DNA of 7,463 nucleotides from Beijerinckiaceae bacterium (GCA_027311205.1 DAICZI010000072.1:1-7463); one strand, 5' to 3'. Shown: positions 1 to 7,463, numbered from the stretch's first letter. Numbers and translations: made by a program. Notes: generated by a model from the letters alone, not told the origin.

Positions 1-344
1 ATCATGATCTGGTACATGGCATGATAGAACCGCAGATTGACCTTCGTGAGATGTCCGGTTTCCAGTTCATGTCCGATATAGGACGCGCTGAACAGGCTCG
101 TTGTAAATCCAACAAACGTGTTGAGGACAATGAAAGAAATATTGAGATCGTCCACGAGCAGATATTGACCGGGCTGCGGCCTGGCCGTGAAAAACAGGGA
201 TAAAGCGGCAAGCAAAGTGAGAAAACTCGCCAGCACGTTCAAACCTGCGCTTAATCTGTAGTTTGGCAACGCGGCAAGCAGACCGGCCGCAACCAGCGGT
301 ATCAGCAGAATGGCACCCACGGCGTCAAACGAGGGCAGGTTCAA
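1..344 (-). CDS. hyfF: HyfF-like proton-translocating membrane subunit, N-terminal part (cut by window edge)
   Basis: This is the N-terminal 114 codons of an integral membrane protein placed where HyfF (a NuoN/NuoL-like antiporter subunit of group 4 hydrogenases, usually about 480-530 aa) is expected. Two hydrophobic helices are visible at about residues 9-26 and 34-53, followed by a YLLVDDLNISFIVLN stretch typical of the region before the third helix of these subunits, then SASYIGHE and RFYHAMYQIM. The start is read as TTG: its TTGA overlaps the hyfE stop codon and GGAGAA lies 7 bases upstream. No ATG occurs early in the frame. In the complex this subunit would carry protons across the cytoplasmic membrane, driven by electron flow in the peripheral arm. 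The family call relies on gene order as well as sequence, because the diagnostic lysine-bearing helices lie beyond the window. Confidence 0.8.
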   Translation of the reverse strand, partial: MNLPSFDAVGAILLIPLVAAGLLAALPNYRLSAGLNVLASFLTLLAALSLFFTARPQPGQYLLVDDLNISFIVLNTFVGFTTSLFSASYIGHELETGHLTKVNLRFYHAMYQIM

Positions 345-1006
345 CGGCGTTCTCCGCGATAGTCGTCGAGCGCACCGACATCGACCGAATCAAACCGCTC
401 GCGTATGCGAAACAGGAAAACGCCAATGACAATGAAGGCAATCAGGATCGAAAAAGCCACACTGATCTCGACAACCAATGGCATGCCCCGCGCCCCGGTT
501 GCGGCGAGGACAAGGCCATTTTCCAGCGACATGAATCCGACCACCTGGCTCACTGCATTGCGGCGCGTGACCATGACCAGCAGCCCGAGCAGGATGATCG
601 ACAGCGCGAAGGCCAGATCCTCGCGGGCCAACGGGCCGGCATGTGGCGTCACCCGCAGCATCAGCACCATGGACAGGGTCACCAGACCGATGCCGACCAG
701 CATGGTCGGGCCAATGCTGACGGCGGTCTCGATGTCGCGCCGGATGCCAAGGCGCTGAATAATGCGGTGAAGTCCGACGGGAATGACCACGCCCTTGAAC
801 AAGAGTGCAATCATCGCCGTGACATAAAGATGTGGCGCGCCTTGCAGATAGGCTTGCCACGCGACCGACAAGGCAAGCACAATGGCGTGGAGGGCAAAGA
901 CATTGATCAAAGCAAACAGGCGATCCTGATAGAGCATCATGAAGCTGATCAGCACCAGACTGCCCGCGAGCAAATGCGCGATTTCAAAGGTCAATGGGCT
1001 GGCCAT
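341..1006 (-). CDS. hyfE: HyfE-like membrane subunit of hydrogenase-4-type complex
   Basis: A 221-aa, almost wholly hydrophobic protein, close to the length of HyfE (about 216 aa). About six or seven membrane helices are visible. An intramembrane lysine occurs at residue 71 (LLFKGVVIP). The C-terminal half resembles NuoK: TRRNAVSQVVGF at 147-158 parallels the NuoK arginine loop and following helix, and acidic residues E162 (SLENG) and E180 lie in or near helices where NuoK carries its proton-path glutamates. The protein would form part of the proton channel next to HyfC in the membrane. The open frame extends upstream into hyfC, but the start is the ATG in TGATG, overlapping the hyfC stop by one base, with AAGGAG 6 bases before it. 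It is followed by hyfF with a TTGA overlap. HyfE is the expected neighbour of HyfC and HyfF. Confidence 0.9.
   Translation of the reverse strand: MASPLTFEIAHLLAGSLVLISFMMLYQDRLFALINVFALHAIVLALSVAWQAYLQGAPHLYVTAMIALLFKGVVIPVGLHRIIQRLGIRRDIETAVSIGPTMLVGIGLVTLSMVLMLRVTPHAGPLAREDLAFALSIILLGLLVMVTRRNAVSQVVGFMSLENGLVLAATGARGMPLVVEISVAFSILIAFIVIGVFLFRIRERFDSVDVGALDDYRGERR
350..355 (-). promoter_or_regulatory. Ribosome binding site deciding the TTG start of hyfF
   Basis: GGAGAA lies at the end of hyfE, with 7 bases between GGAG and a TTG codon that overlaps the hyfE TGA (TTGA). The next possible start is a GTG nine codons in, which lacks such a site, so TTG is the preferred start. Confidence 0.6.
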
Positions 1007-1962
1007 CAGATGCTCCTTGCAACAAACAGGATCAAGGTTGCCAACAATGCCAGCATCAGCGCCGCCCCCAGAAAATTCGGGACTCTGAAAACGCGCATCT
1101 TGGCGATGGAAGTCTCGAACAAGGCAAGCAAAACCCCGCCGACGCCGAGCTTGGCGATATAGGTCATCGCCCCCACCGCATAAGCGCCAGCCCAATCGCC
1201 CGGCTGGGCTAATCCCCAGGGCACGAAGAGACAGGAGATCAACGACATATAGAGGAGCAGCTTCAGAAAGGTCGCAAGTTCGATCATGGCGAGATGTCGC
1301 CCGGAATATTCCAGGATCATCGCCTCGTGGATCATTGTCAGTTCGAGATGGGTTGCCGGATTGTCGACCGGCACGCGCGCGTTCTCGGCAATCGCCACCA
1401 TCACCAGCGCAATCAGCGACATGCCGAGCGAGACACGCAGCCCAACATCCGGCGAGGCCATATACGCGGCGACCGTGGAGAGCTGTGTCGATCCCGCCAC
1501 CAGCGCGAGGCTGAAGGCAATCAGCAGCATGGCAGGCTCGGCCAGCGAGGCGATCATGACTTCGCGGCTGGAGCCGATGCCGCCAAAACTCGTGCCAACA
1601 TCAAGGCCGGAGAGCGCCAGAAAAAACCGCGCGCTGCCCAGCAGGGCGACAATGGCAATAAGGTCTGCCGTCCAACTGAAGGCAAGGCCGGTGGCAAATG
1701 TCGGGATCAGCGCCGCCGCAACCCAGGTCGCCGCGAACACGAGATAGGGCGTGACGCGAAATAGCCACGAGGCATTGTCAGCCAGAACCACTTCCTTGCG
1801 CAGCAATCTCAGGAGGTCGCGATAGGGCTGGAGCAGCGACGGTCCCTGGCGGCGCAACAGTCTGGCTTTGACCTTCCGCAGGAAGCCGGTCAGGAGCGGT
1901 GCCAGCGCCAGCACCAGCAGCATCTGCGCGCCCTGGATCAGCAATGCAAGGGTCAGGGCCAT
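1006..1962 (-). CDS. hyfC: HyfC-like (NuoH-family) membrane anchor subunit, formate hydrogenlyase subunit 4 type
   Basis: A 318-aa membrane protein of the respiratory-chain NADH dehydrogenase subunit 1 family; HyfC is about 315 aa. Signatures visible: the cytoplasmic loop with RRQGPSLLQPYRDLLRLLRK at 37-56; the SGLDVGTSFGGIGSSRE segment at 118-134; the acidic loop with ENARVPVDNPATHLELT at 193-209 followed by MIHEAMILEYSG at 210-221; and MRVFRVPNFLG at 289-299. HyfC/NuoH anchors the peripheral electron-transfer arm to the membrane and is thought to pass the redox-driven conformational or charge signal to the antiporter subunits; the conserved acidic loop belongs to that coupling path. The gene overlaps the end of hyfB by 10 bases and ends in TGATG shared with hyfE. 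In E. coli hyf, hyfD follows hyfC; here hyfE follows directly. Confidence 0.95.
   Translation of the reverse strand: MALTLALLIQGAQMLLVLALAPLLTGFLRKVKARLLRRQGPSLLQPYRDLLRLLRKEVVLADNASWLFRVTPYLVFAATWVAAALIPTFATGLAFSWTADLIAIVALLGSARFFLALSGLDVGTSFGGIGSSREVMIASLAEPAMLLIAFSLALVAGSTQLSTVAAYMASPDVGLRVSLGMSLIALVMVAIAENARVPVDNPATHLELTMIHEAMILEYSGRHLAMIELATFLKLLLYMSLISCLFVPWGLAQPGDWAGAYAVGAMTYIAKLGVGGVLLALFETSIAKMRVFRVPNFLGAALMLALLATLILFVARSI
1013..1018 (-). promoter_or_regulatory. Ribosome binding site of hyfE
   Basis: AAGGAG lies inside the end of hyfC, 6 bases before the ATG of hyfE. It fixes the start within the TGATG overlap and rejects the longer frame that runs 63 codons further upstream over hyfC. 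Confidence 0.7.
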
Positions 1963-3971
1963 ATCGCCAGCACCAGAAGCAGGAATACCAGATAGCCAAA
2001 AACCAGTGTCAGATAGCGGCGGATCGTCAGAAACTGCAAATAATTGAGTTTGGTCGTGGCATATTCGACCGCCCCCACCAGCGGCTGATACAGCGCCTCC
2101 CAGATCAAATCATGCATTTCAACGCGCAGCCGCGCCGGTTCAAGCGACCCCGGCGGCGGCATTTCGACACTTTCGCGGGCCCTGAACGCGAAGGTGCCCA
2201 GAACACGCCGGATGGGTTCGGCAAAGCTGGTGCCGGTATATTGCGCAACCGGCGTGATGTCTGGAAATCCGCAACCCCACGCGGGGCCCCGCCGCACGGC
2301 GCGAGACGCGAGTTTGTGAATGACAAAGACCGCCAGCGAAGCCGACATGGTGATGAACAAAAACACCAGCAGGCCATTATAGGAACTGCGGCTTTCGGCG
2401 ATTGGCACGGTCGTCAGCCATGGTTGCGCCAACTGCACGGGCATGCGGCTGCCGATCAGCGCCGTCGTCACCGGCGATAGCGCGTCGATGACCAGGCCCG
2501 GCAAGATGCCGGTCAGCAGGCAGAGCACGGCCAGAATCAACATCGCGGTCAGCGAAAACCTGTCGACCTCATGGGCCCCTTCGGCCGCCGGACTGCGCGG
2601 GCGGCCGAGAAAGGTGATCCCGAAAGCCTTGACGAAAGTTGCCACCGCCAGCGCCGCCGATAATGCCAAAAGCCCGCCCACTGCCGGCACCATGACCTTC
2701 AGGCCCCATTGGTGCAATTCCGGGCTTAGCAGAATGGCCTGAAAGGTCAGCCATTCCGACGCAAACCCATTGAACGGCGGCAGCGCCGAAATGGCCACGC
2801 AACCGGCCAGAAAGACGAAGCTGGTCAGAGGCATCCGATGGATGAGGCCGCCGAGCTTTTCCATATTGCGTTCGCCGGTGGTCGTCAGCACCGCCCCCGC
2901 ACCGAAAAACAGCAAGCTCTTGAAGAACGAGTGATTGAGGATGTGAAACAGCGCCGCCGTCAGCGACAGTGCCGCCGCCAGTGGCATTCCGTTGGCCTTG
3001 AACGCCATTGCCAGGCCGAGACTGACGAAGATAATGCCGATGTTTTCGATGGTGCTGTAAGCCAGGAGGCGCTTCAGATCATTTTCCATCATGGCATGCA
3101 GGATGCCCAGAACCGCGCTCAGGGCACCCAGAAACAGCACAACAAGGCTGGCCCACCATGTCGGGTGGCCCATGAGATCAAAGACGACGCGGATAAAGGC
3201 ATAGACCGCAACCTTGGTCATGACGCCGCTCATCAGGGCCGAGACATGGCTTGGGGCCGCAGGGTGCGCCAGCGGCAGCCAGACATGCAAGGGCACCAGA
3301 CCCGCTTTGGAGCCCGCACCCACCAGCATCAAGCCCAGCACAACCGCCTCGACGAGGGGCGTCGGCTGAGTCGCCCTGATCGCGCTGAAAGCATAGGTTC
3401 CCGCTGGGCCCGCGAGCAGGGCAAAGGCCAGCAGCAGCGCAAACGTGCCCGCACTGGCCATGACAAGATAGATAAAGCCCGCCCTTGTATGGGAGGGTTC
3501 TCGATGGTGGGCGATCACCAGCGCCCATGACGCCAGCGACATGAATTCCCAGGACAGCAAAAAGCTGAAAGCGTCGCTGGCCAGCACAACAAGGTTCATG
3601 CCCGCAAGAAACGCGGCAAAGAAGGGCAGCACGCGGTGCGGGGCCGCCTCATGGCGTCCATAGCCAAGTCCATACAGGCTGGCCGCAGCACCTCCGAAAT
3701 TGACGACAATCAGAAAAAACGCCGCGAGCGCATCCAGCCGGAAATGCGCGCCGATCCACGGCAGCCCCAGCGGCAGGGTGAGTTTCGAATCATCGGCATT
3801 GCCGCCGAGCAGATGGAGGGCGGCGACGGCAAACATCACAAAACAAAGGGCGAGGGTCGCGCTGTAAACCAGCCGCGTCGCGAAGGTTCGGCGGCTGATA
3901 GCCATAGCCAGAACCGTCGTTCCCAAAAGTCCGGCGACGCCCCAGAGCAAGGCTGCGACACCTGCCATCAT
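1953..3971 (-). CDS. hyfB: HyfB-like proton-pumping antiporter subunit of hydrogenase-4-type complex
   Basis: A 672-aa polytopic membrane protein of the NuoL/M/N (proton-conducting membrane transporter) family, with the length expected for HyfB. Key charged residues sit in helices as in this family: E142 in LLSWEFMSLASW, K222 in GSKAGLVPLHVWLP, K253 in MTKVAVYAFIR, H343, H347 and K351 in FHILNHSFFKSLLF, E406 in FNGFASEWLTF and K448 in FVKAFG. The long C-terminal extension with WGCGF (565-569), AQYTGTSFAEPIRRV (576-590) and a final helix is typical of HyfB/HycC rather than of NuoM. It would translocate protons using energy from the redox arm. The start is the first of two adjacent ATG codons, in an ATGA overlap with the XRE gene and 6 bases after AGGAGG; the second ATG, one codon in, is an equally plausible start. 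No frameshift or missing core motif was seen. Confidence 0.94.
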   Translation of the reverse strand: MMAGVAALLWGVAGLLGTTVLAMAISRRTFATRLVYSATLALCFVMFAVAALHLLGGNADDSKLTLPLGLPWIGAHFRLDALAAFFLIVVNFGGAAASLYGLGYGRHEAAPHRVLPFFAAFLAGMNLVVLASDAFSFLLSWEFMSLASWALVIAHHREPSHTRAGFIYLVMASAGTFALLLAFALLAGPAGTYAFSAIRATQPTPLVEAVVLGLMLVGAGSKAGLVPLHVWLPLAHPAAPSHVSALMSGVMTKVAVYAFIRVVFDLMGHPTWWASLVVLFLGALSAVLGILHAMMENDLKRLLAYSTIENIGIIFVSLGLAMAFKANGMPLAAALSLTAALFHILNHSFFKSLLFFGAGAVLTTTGERNMEKLGGLIHRMPLTSFVFLAGCVAISALPPFNGFASEWLTFQAILLSPELHQWGLKVMVPAVGGLLALSAALAVATFVKAFGITFLGRPRSPAAEGAHEVDRFSLTAMLILAVLCLLTGILPGLVIDALSPVTTALIGSRMPVQLAQPWLTTVPIAESRSSYNGLLVFLFITMSASLAVFVIHKLASRAVRRGPAWGCGFPDITPVAQYTGTSFAEPIRRVLGTFAFRARESVEMPPPGSLEPARLRVEMHDLIWEALYQPLVGAVEYATTKLNYLQFLTIRRYLTLVFGYLVFLLLVLAIWP

Positions 3972-4270
3972 GCTGGCCCTCCTGCGTCCGCCCCTTCGCT
4001 TTCGGGTGGTTTGATAGGCCTGTAATCCGCCTTCAGCCGCACGCCGCGTCCGCCCGTCGCGCTGGCCTGGCCCTCGCCAATCAACTCGACGCCGAGCAAC
4101 TCCAGCGCGCCGATCAGCTTCATCAGTGAATCGACATTGCCGCGAATCATCATCTCGCTGGCTTCCATCCGCTGGATGGTGGGAACCGAAAGGCCGGATA
4201 ATTCAGCAAGCTTGCGCTGCTCAATGCCGAGGAGTGCCCTGGCGGCACGCAATTGCGGAGCTGTGAGCAT
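3968..4270 (-). CDS. Small XRE-family helix-turn-helix transcriptional regulator, first gene of the hyf-like operon
   Basis: A 100-aa cytoplasmic protein. Residues 4-62 form a Cro/C1-type DNA-binding domain: LRAARALLGIEQRKLAELSG, then LSVPTIQRMEAS as the recognition helix region, then a SLMKLIGALELLGVELI packing helix. The tail (68-100) is Ala/Gly/Pro-rich with GGRGVRLK and no visible ligand domain. The family binds short operators, often at its own promoter. Being first and overlapping hyfB (ATGA), it is made together with the membrane subunits and is a plausible autoregulator of the operon; that is inference. The ATG start follows a modest AGGG placed close to it. Small regulators of this kind are common ahead of alphaproteobacterial hydrogenase-4-like operons, from memory. 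The effector is unknown. Confidence 0.88.
   Translation of the reverse strand: MLTAPQLRAARALLGIEQRKLAELSGLSVPTIQRMEASEMMIRGNVDSLMKLIGALELLGVELIGEGQASATGGRGVRLKADYRPIKPPESEGADAGGPA
3977..3983 (-). promoter_or_regulatory. Strong ribosome binding site of hyfB inside the XRE gene
   Basis: AGGAGGG precedes tandem ATG codons, with 6 bases between AGGAGG and the first ATG and 9 to the second. It lies within the last codons of the upstream regulator gene, whose TGA overlaps the first ATG, suggesting translational coupling. Confidence 0.65.
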
Positions 4271-4304
4271 AGGCCCTGCCTGGCAAGCTTAGGTCGATAA
4301 CATG

Positions 4305-4333
4305 ATATTTGCATGTTTCATCGCATAAAGCAA
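4305..4333 (-). promoter_or_regulatory. Candidate sigma70-type promoter of the XRE-hyf operon
   Basis: On the minus strand TTGCTT (complement of 4328-4333) and AAATAT (complement of 4305-4310) are separated by 17 bases, about 35 bases upstream of the XRE start codon. This is the most AT-rich part of the intergenic region. No sigma54 -24/-12 pattern or FixK/FNR box was found nearby. Confidence 0.45.
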
Positions 4334-4361
4334 TGGCCTGGCATTGAGATATGATGTTTCA
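4313..4361. repeat. Directly repeated octamer ATGTTTCA flanking the promoter region
   Basis: ATGTTTCA occurs at 4313-4320 and again at 4354-4361, exactly 41 bases apart start to start, close to four helical turns, each a little downstream (plus-strand sense) of an ATAT. One copy falls in the promoter spacer and the other upstream of the -35 element. It may be a paired regulator site; no binding protein is recognised. Confidence 0.35.
4331..4346. promoter_or_regulatory. Imperfect dyad, candidate operator overlapping the hyf -35 element
   Basis: CAATG and CATTG arms flank 6 bases (CAATGGCCTGGCATTG). The dyad overlaps the proposed -35 hexamer of the minus-strand promoter, a place where a bound XRE dimer would repress. 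The arms are only 5 bases, so chance is possible. Confidence 0.3.
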
Positions 4362-4409
4362 GCCATCACTTTTGTGCACCACCCCTGCGAATCAGGCGCG
4401 CTGGCTCCT

Positions 4410-4425
4410 GCGCTCGGCAGAGCGC
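4410..4425. terminator. Short GC-rich hairpin downstream of afr, possible weak terminator
   Basis: GCGCTC and GAGCGC pair perfectly around a 4-base loop, about 50 bases past the afr stop codon. There is no T tract on either strand, so intrinsic termination is doubtful; it could instead limit read-through or stabilise the transcript end. Confidence 0.2.
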
Positions 4426-4475
4426 CGCACGTCAAGGGTAGGGGTCGCGGGGCCGGTGATCCCGAAATTCCTGGT

Positions 4476-5519
<1,044 letters not shown>

Positions 5520-5592
5520 TCAACCGTCATCCGGCCATGGATGGCTAACGGCGCAGCGCCTCCTTATGGCATAAATCCTTTGGCACTCAAGC

Positions 5593-5623
5593 TTGACAGG
5601 TGTTCTGGCAGACCTGGAATTAT
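5593..5623 (+). promoter_or_regulatory. Candidate promoter of fixLJ
   Basis: A perfect -35 consensus TTGACA (5593-5598) is followed after 19 bases by AATTAT (5618-5623), an acceptable but poorly spaced -10; GAATTA at spacing 18 is an alternative. A transcript would carry a leader of about 90 bases before fixL. The -10 assignment is weak. Confidence 0.35.
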
Positions 5624-5720
5624 GGGCATTGAGCTTGCGGACGGTTTTGTAATATGCGCAAGATTGGCGATGATCGCTGCAGCATGTGCTGATTGCGCTC
5701 CTGTCGGATGACGCTGACTT

Positions 5721-7262
5721 ATGCCCTCGAAGCTGCCACGCAACCCCCGCATGTCTGGGGATAAGGCCCCGCAGAACGCTCTTTCCACGGCATCGCCGCC
5801 GTCGGTCGTGCCTCACTCCTGGCTCGACCTGTCGCCCGATGCTTTTATCGGGGTTGATGCTGGCGGGCGGATCACCAGTTGGAGCGAGGGGGCCAGAGCG
5901 CTGTTCGGCATGCCAGCGAACCAGGCCTCTGGAATGGAACTTGCCGCCCTGCAGCCCGGCCAGCATCCGAGTCTGGTCGCACTGTGCCTGCGGCCTTCAT
6001 CCAAAGCTCCCGCCCGCCATTATTGTCAGACGTTTGCAGGACACAAAATCACCGTAAGCGCGCGCGCAGAACAAGTGGCGGATGGCGCGGTGATGCTGTG
6101 TCTGCACCAAAGCGGATTGAGCAAAAAGGCGCAATCTGCGCTTGCCGAACGCGAGGCGCACCTTGAAATGGTCATGGCGACCGTTCCCGATGCGATGATC
6201 GAGATTGATCCGAAAGGGACGATCCAGGCCTTTAGCGCCGCCGCTCAAAGGCAGTTCGGCTATAGCGCCGCCGAAGTCGTTGGCAAGAATGTCAGCATGC
6301 TCATGCCCGAGCCTTATCACGCGCAGCATGATCAATACCTGGCCAATTACCTTTTGACCGGCCAGGCGCGCATCATCGGCATCGGGCGCGTGGTGGTCGG
6401 CTTGAAGCGCGACGGCTCGACCTTTCCCATGGAGCTCACGGTTGGCGAGGTTCGCACCAATGAGCGGCATTTCTTCATTGGCTTCAGCCGCGACATCACC
6501 GAGCGCCAGGAAACGCGCAATCGCCTGCAGGAGTTGCAGGCGGAGTTGATCCACATGTCGCGCTTCACGGCGCTTGGCGAAATGGCCTCCGTGCTCGCCC
6601 ATGAATTGAATCAGCCGCTCGCCGCAGTGGCCAATTATCTCAAAGGCGGCCAGAAATTCCTGTCCGGCGGCAAGGCCGATGCTTTGCCCATGGTGAGCGA
6701 AGCACTGACACGGGCGATGGAGCAGACGCTTCGCGCAGGCGAGATTATAAAAAATCTGCGCGCCTTCGTTGCGCGCCACGAAACCGCCAAGCGCGCCGAA
6801 CCCGTCGTTGATCTGATCGAGGAGGCCAGTGCGCTTGCCCTGGTCGGGGCAAGGTCACAAAATGTCCATGTCTCTTTCGATTTGGCCGCGGCTTTGCCCG
6901 ATGTCATGGTTGATCATGTGCAGGTGCAGCAGGTGCTGCTGAACCTGATCCGCAATGCCATGGACGCGATGCAACAATCACCAGAGCGGCGCTTGGTGAT
7001 TGCAGCCCGTGCTGTCGAAACCGACAAGGTCGAGATCAGCGTGAGTGACACCGGCTCAGGCATTGATGCCCAGGTGATGCAGCACCTGTTTCAACCGTTT
7101 TTCACCACCAAGCCGGAAGGGATGGGCGTCGGCCTGTCGATTTCGCGCACGATCATCGAGGCGCATGGCGGACGCATTAGCGCGGCCGCTGTGGCGACGG
7201 GCGGTTCGGTGTTTCGCTTCACCTTGCCTGCCGCACCGCGCGCCAGGCGTCACGTTCCATGA
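5721..7262 (+). CDS. fixL: FixL-type oxygen-sensing haem-PAS histidine kinase
   Basis: A 513-aa soluble kinase (FixL of Bradyrhizobium is about 505 aa) with no membrane helix. A first PAS domain spans about 32-130. The haem PAS spans about 146-262, with proximal haem ligand H203 (AQHDQY), the IIGIGR loop carrying distal R223, and distal-pocket I218, L239 and V241, matching the residues known in rhizobial FixL. A linker helix (263-285) leads to the H box with H294 (HELNQP), N box (LLNLIRNAMDAM, 406-417), G1 (DTGSGI, 443-448), F box (FQPFF, 457-461) and G2 (EGMGVGL, 466-472). At low oxygen FixL autophosphorylates and passes phosphate to FixJ. N209 stands where Bradyrhizobium FixL has Arg206 near a haem propionate. 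The start is uncertain: neither this ATG nor one ten codons in has a clear ribosome site. The stop overlaps fixJ (ATGA). Confidence 0.95.
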   Translation: MPSKLPRNPRMSGDKAPQNALSTASPPSVVPHSWLDLSPDAFIGVDAGGRITSWSEGARALFGMPANQASGMELAALQPGQHPSLVALCLRPSSKAPARHYCQTFAGHKITVSARAEQVADGAVMLCLHQSGLSKKAQSALAEREAHLEMVMATVPDAMIEIDPKGTIQAFSAAAQRQFGYSAAEVVGKNVSMLMPEPYHAQHDQYLANYLLTGQARIIGIGRVVVGLKRDGSTFPMELTVGEVRTNERHFFIGFSRDITERQETRNRLQELQAELIHMSRFTALGEMASVLAHELNQPLAAVANYLKGGQKFLSGGKADALPMVSEALTRAMEQTLRAGEIIKNLRAFVARHETAKRAEPVVDLIEEASALALVGARSQNVHVSFDLAAALPDVMVDHVQVQQVLLNLIRNAMDAMQQSPERRLVIAARAVETDKVEISVSDTGSGIDAQVMQHLFQPFFTTKPEGMGVGLSISRTIIEAHGGRISAAAVATGGSVFRFTLPAAPRARRHVP

Positions 7263-7463
7263 CGCCTGACCCCGTCATTCACCTGGTTGACGATGACGCA
7301 GCGGTGCGCCACTCGCTGGCTTTTGCCCTCGCGGCCTCGGGGCTGGCCGTCCGAACTTACGAAAGTGGGACGGCATTTCTGGAAGCATGGCCAAAAATCC
7401 AGCCCGGTTGCCTGGTCACCGATCTGCGGATGCCAGGCATCGATGGCCTCGAATTGATCACCC
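7259..7463 (+). CDS. fixJ: FixJ-type response regulator, N-terminal receiver part (cut by window edge)
   Basis: The first 68 codons of a receiver domain: VIHLVDDDAAVRHSLAFAL holds the acidic pocket D11 and D12, and LVTDLRMPGIDGLEL holds the phospho-acceptor D55. This pattern is characteristic of FixJ and its relatives. The start ATG overlaps the fixL stop (ATGA), with only a distant AGG upstream, so it is probably translated by coupling to fixL. The C-terminal LuxR-type DNA-binding domain expected for FixJ (about 205 aa in total) lies beyond the edge. Phosphorylated FixJ normally activates fixK-type regulators of microaerobic metabolism. The fixJ name, rather than another receiver, rests on linkage to fixL and sequence similarity. 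Confidence 0.9.
   Translation, partial: MTPDPVIHLVDDDAAVRHSLAFALAASGLAVRTYESGTAFLEAWPKIQPGCLVTDLRMPGIDGLELIT

Larger units (their letters stand above)
4271..4475. other. Intergenic region between the XRE gene and afr
   Basis: These 205 bases hold the candidate hyf promoter, the dyad and the octamer repeat in the half near the XRE gene. The half near afr contains only a short GC hairpin (4410-4425) and no convincing gene or RNA. Confidence 0.6.

Noticed and set aside
263..3530. Long open frames on the plus strand across the hyf operon (263-1162, 1899-2480, 2838-3530)
   Set aside because: They are antisense to genes with clear family motifs, and their products are His/Gln/Arg-rich low-quality sequence without recognisable domains, as expected for shadow frames in GC-rich DNA.
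5559..5565. AAGGAGG on the minus strand in the afr-fixL intergenic region
   Set aside because: No start codon follows at a usable distance (the next ATG is about 20 bases away), so it is not taken as the ribosome site of a small gene.
5647..5661. TTG-N9-CAA resembling an FNR/FixK box upstream of fixL
   Set aside because: The half-sites are one base too far apart (15 rather than 14) and lack the TTGAT/ATCAA inner bases.
5520..5966. Minus-strand open frame reaching from the fixL start into the intergenic region
   Set aside because: Its composition is Arg/Ser/His-rich, it runs antisense to the fixL N-terminus, and it has no recognised domain.
5997..6779. Minus-strand 260-codon open frame opposite fixL
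   Set aside because: It lies over the conserved haem-PAS and H-box coding region and encodes no recognisable protein.

Overview
The window reads as a moderately GC-rich alphaproteobacterial chromosome, probably a rhizobial or methylotroph-type Hyphomicrobiales member. This rests on a FixL oxygen sensor with its FixJ partner, an Afr-type reductase very like the one known from Ensifer/Sinorhizobium, and the base composition; the genus cannot be fixed from the sequence alone.

Left part (1-4270, minus strand, read right to left): a tightly overlapped operon encoding a small XRE-type regulator and then HyfB-, HyfC-, HyfE- and HyfF-like membrane proteins. These are the membrane arm of a group 4 [NiFe]-hydrogenase or hydrogenase-related (Ehr) complex, homologous to the proton-pumping arm of respiratory complex I. 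All four junctions overlap (ATGA, a 10-base overlap, TGATG, TTGA), so translational coupling is likely. HyfF is cut by the window edge at base 1. Any hydrophilic subunits (large subunit, small subunit, ferredoxin) would lie outside, so whether the complex is a true hydrogenase cannot be decided here. A HyfD-type third antiporter subunit is absent between HyfC and HyfE.

Middle (4271-5474): a 205-base control region holding a candidate sigma70 promoter for the operon, an imperfect dyad on its -35 element and a repeated octamer. Next comes a minus-strand Gfo/Idh/MocA oxidoreductase that matches 1,5-anhydro-D-fructose reductase, including its cofactor-specificity and catalytic residues.

Right part (5475-7463, plus strand): a 246-base divergent intergenic region, a complete soluble FixL-type haem-PAS histidine kinase, and the start of fixJ, overlapped by ATGA and cut by the right edge. 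FixLJ senses low oxygen and usually activates fixK-type regulators. An oxygen-controlled regulatory pair close to an anaerobic-type energy-conserving complex is suggestive, but no FixK/FNR box was found before the hyf operon.
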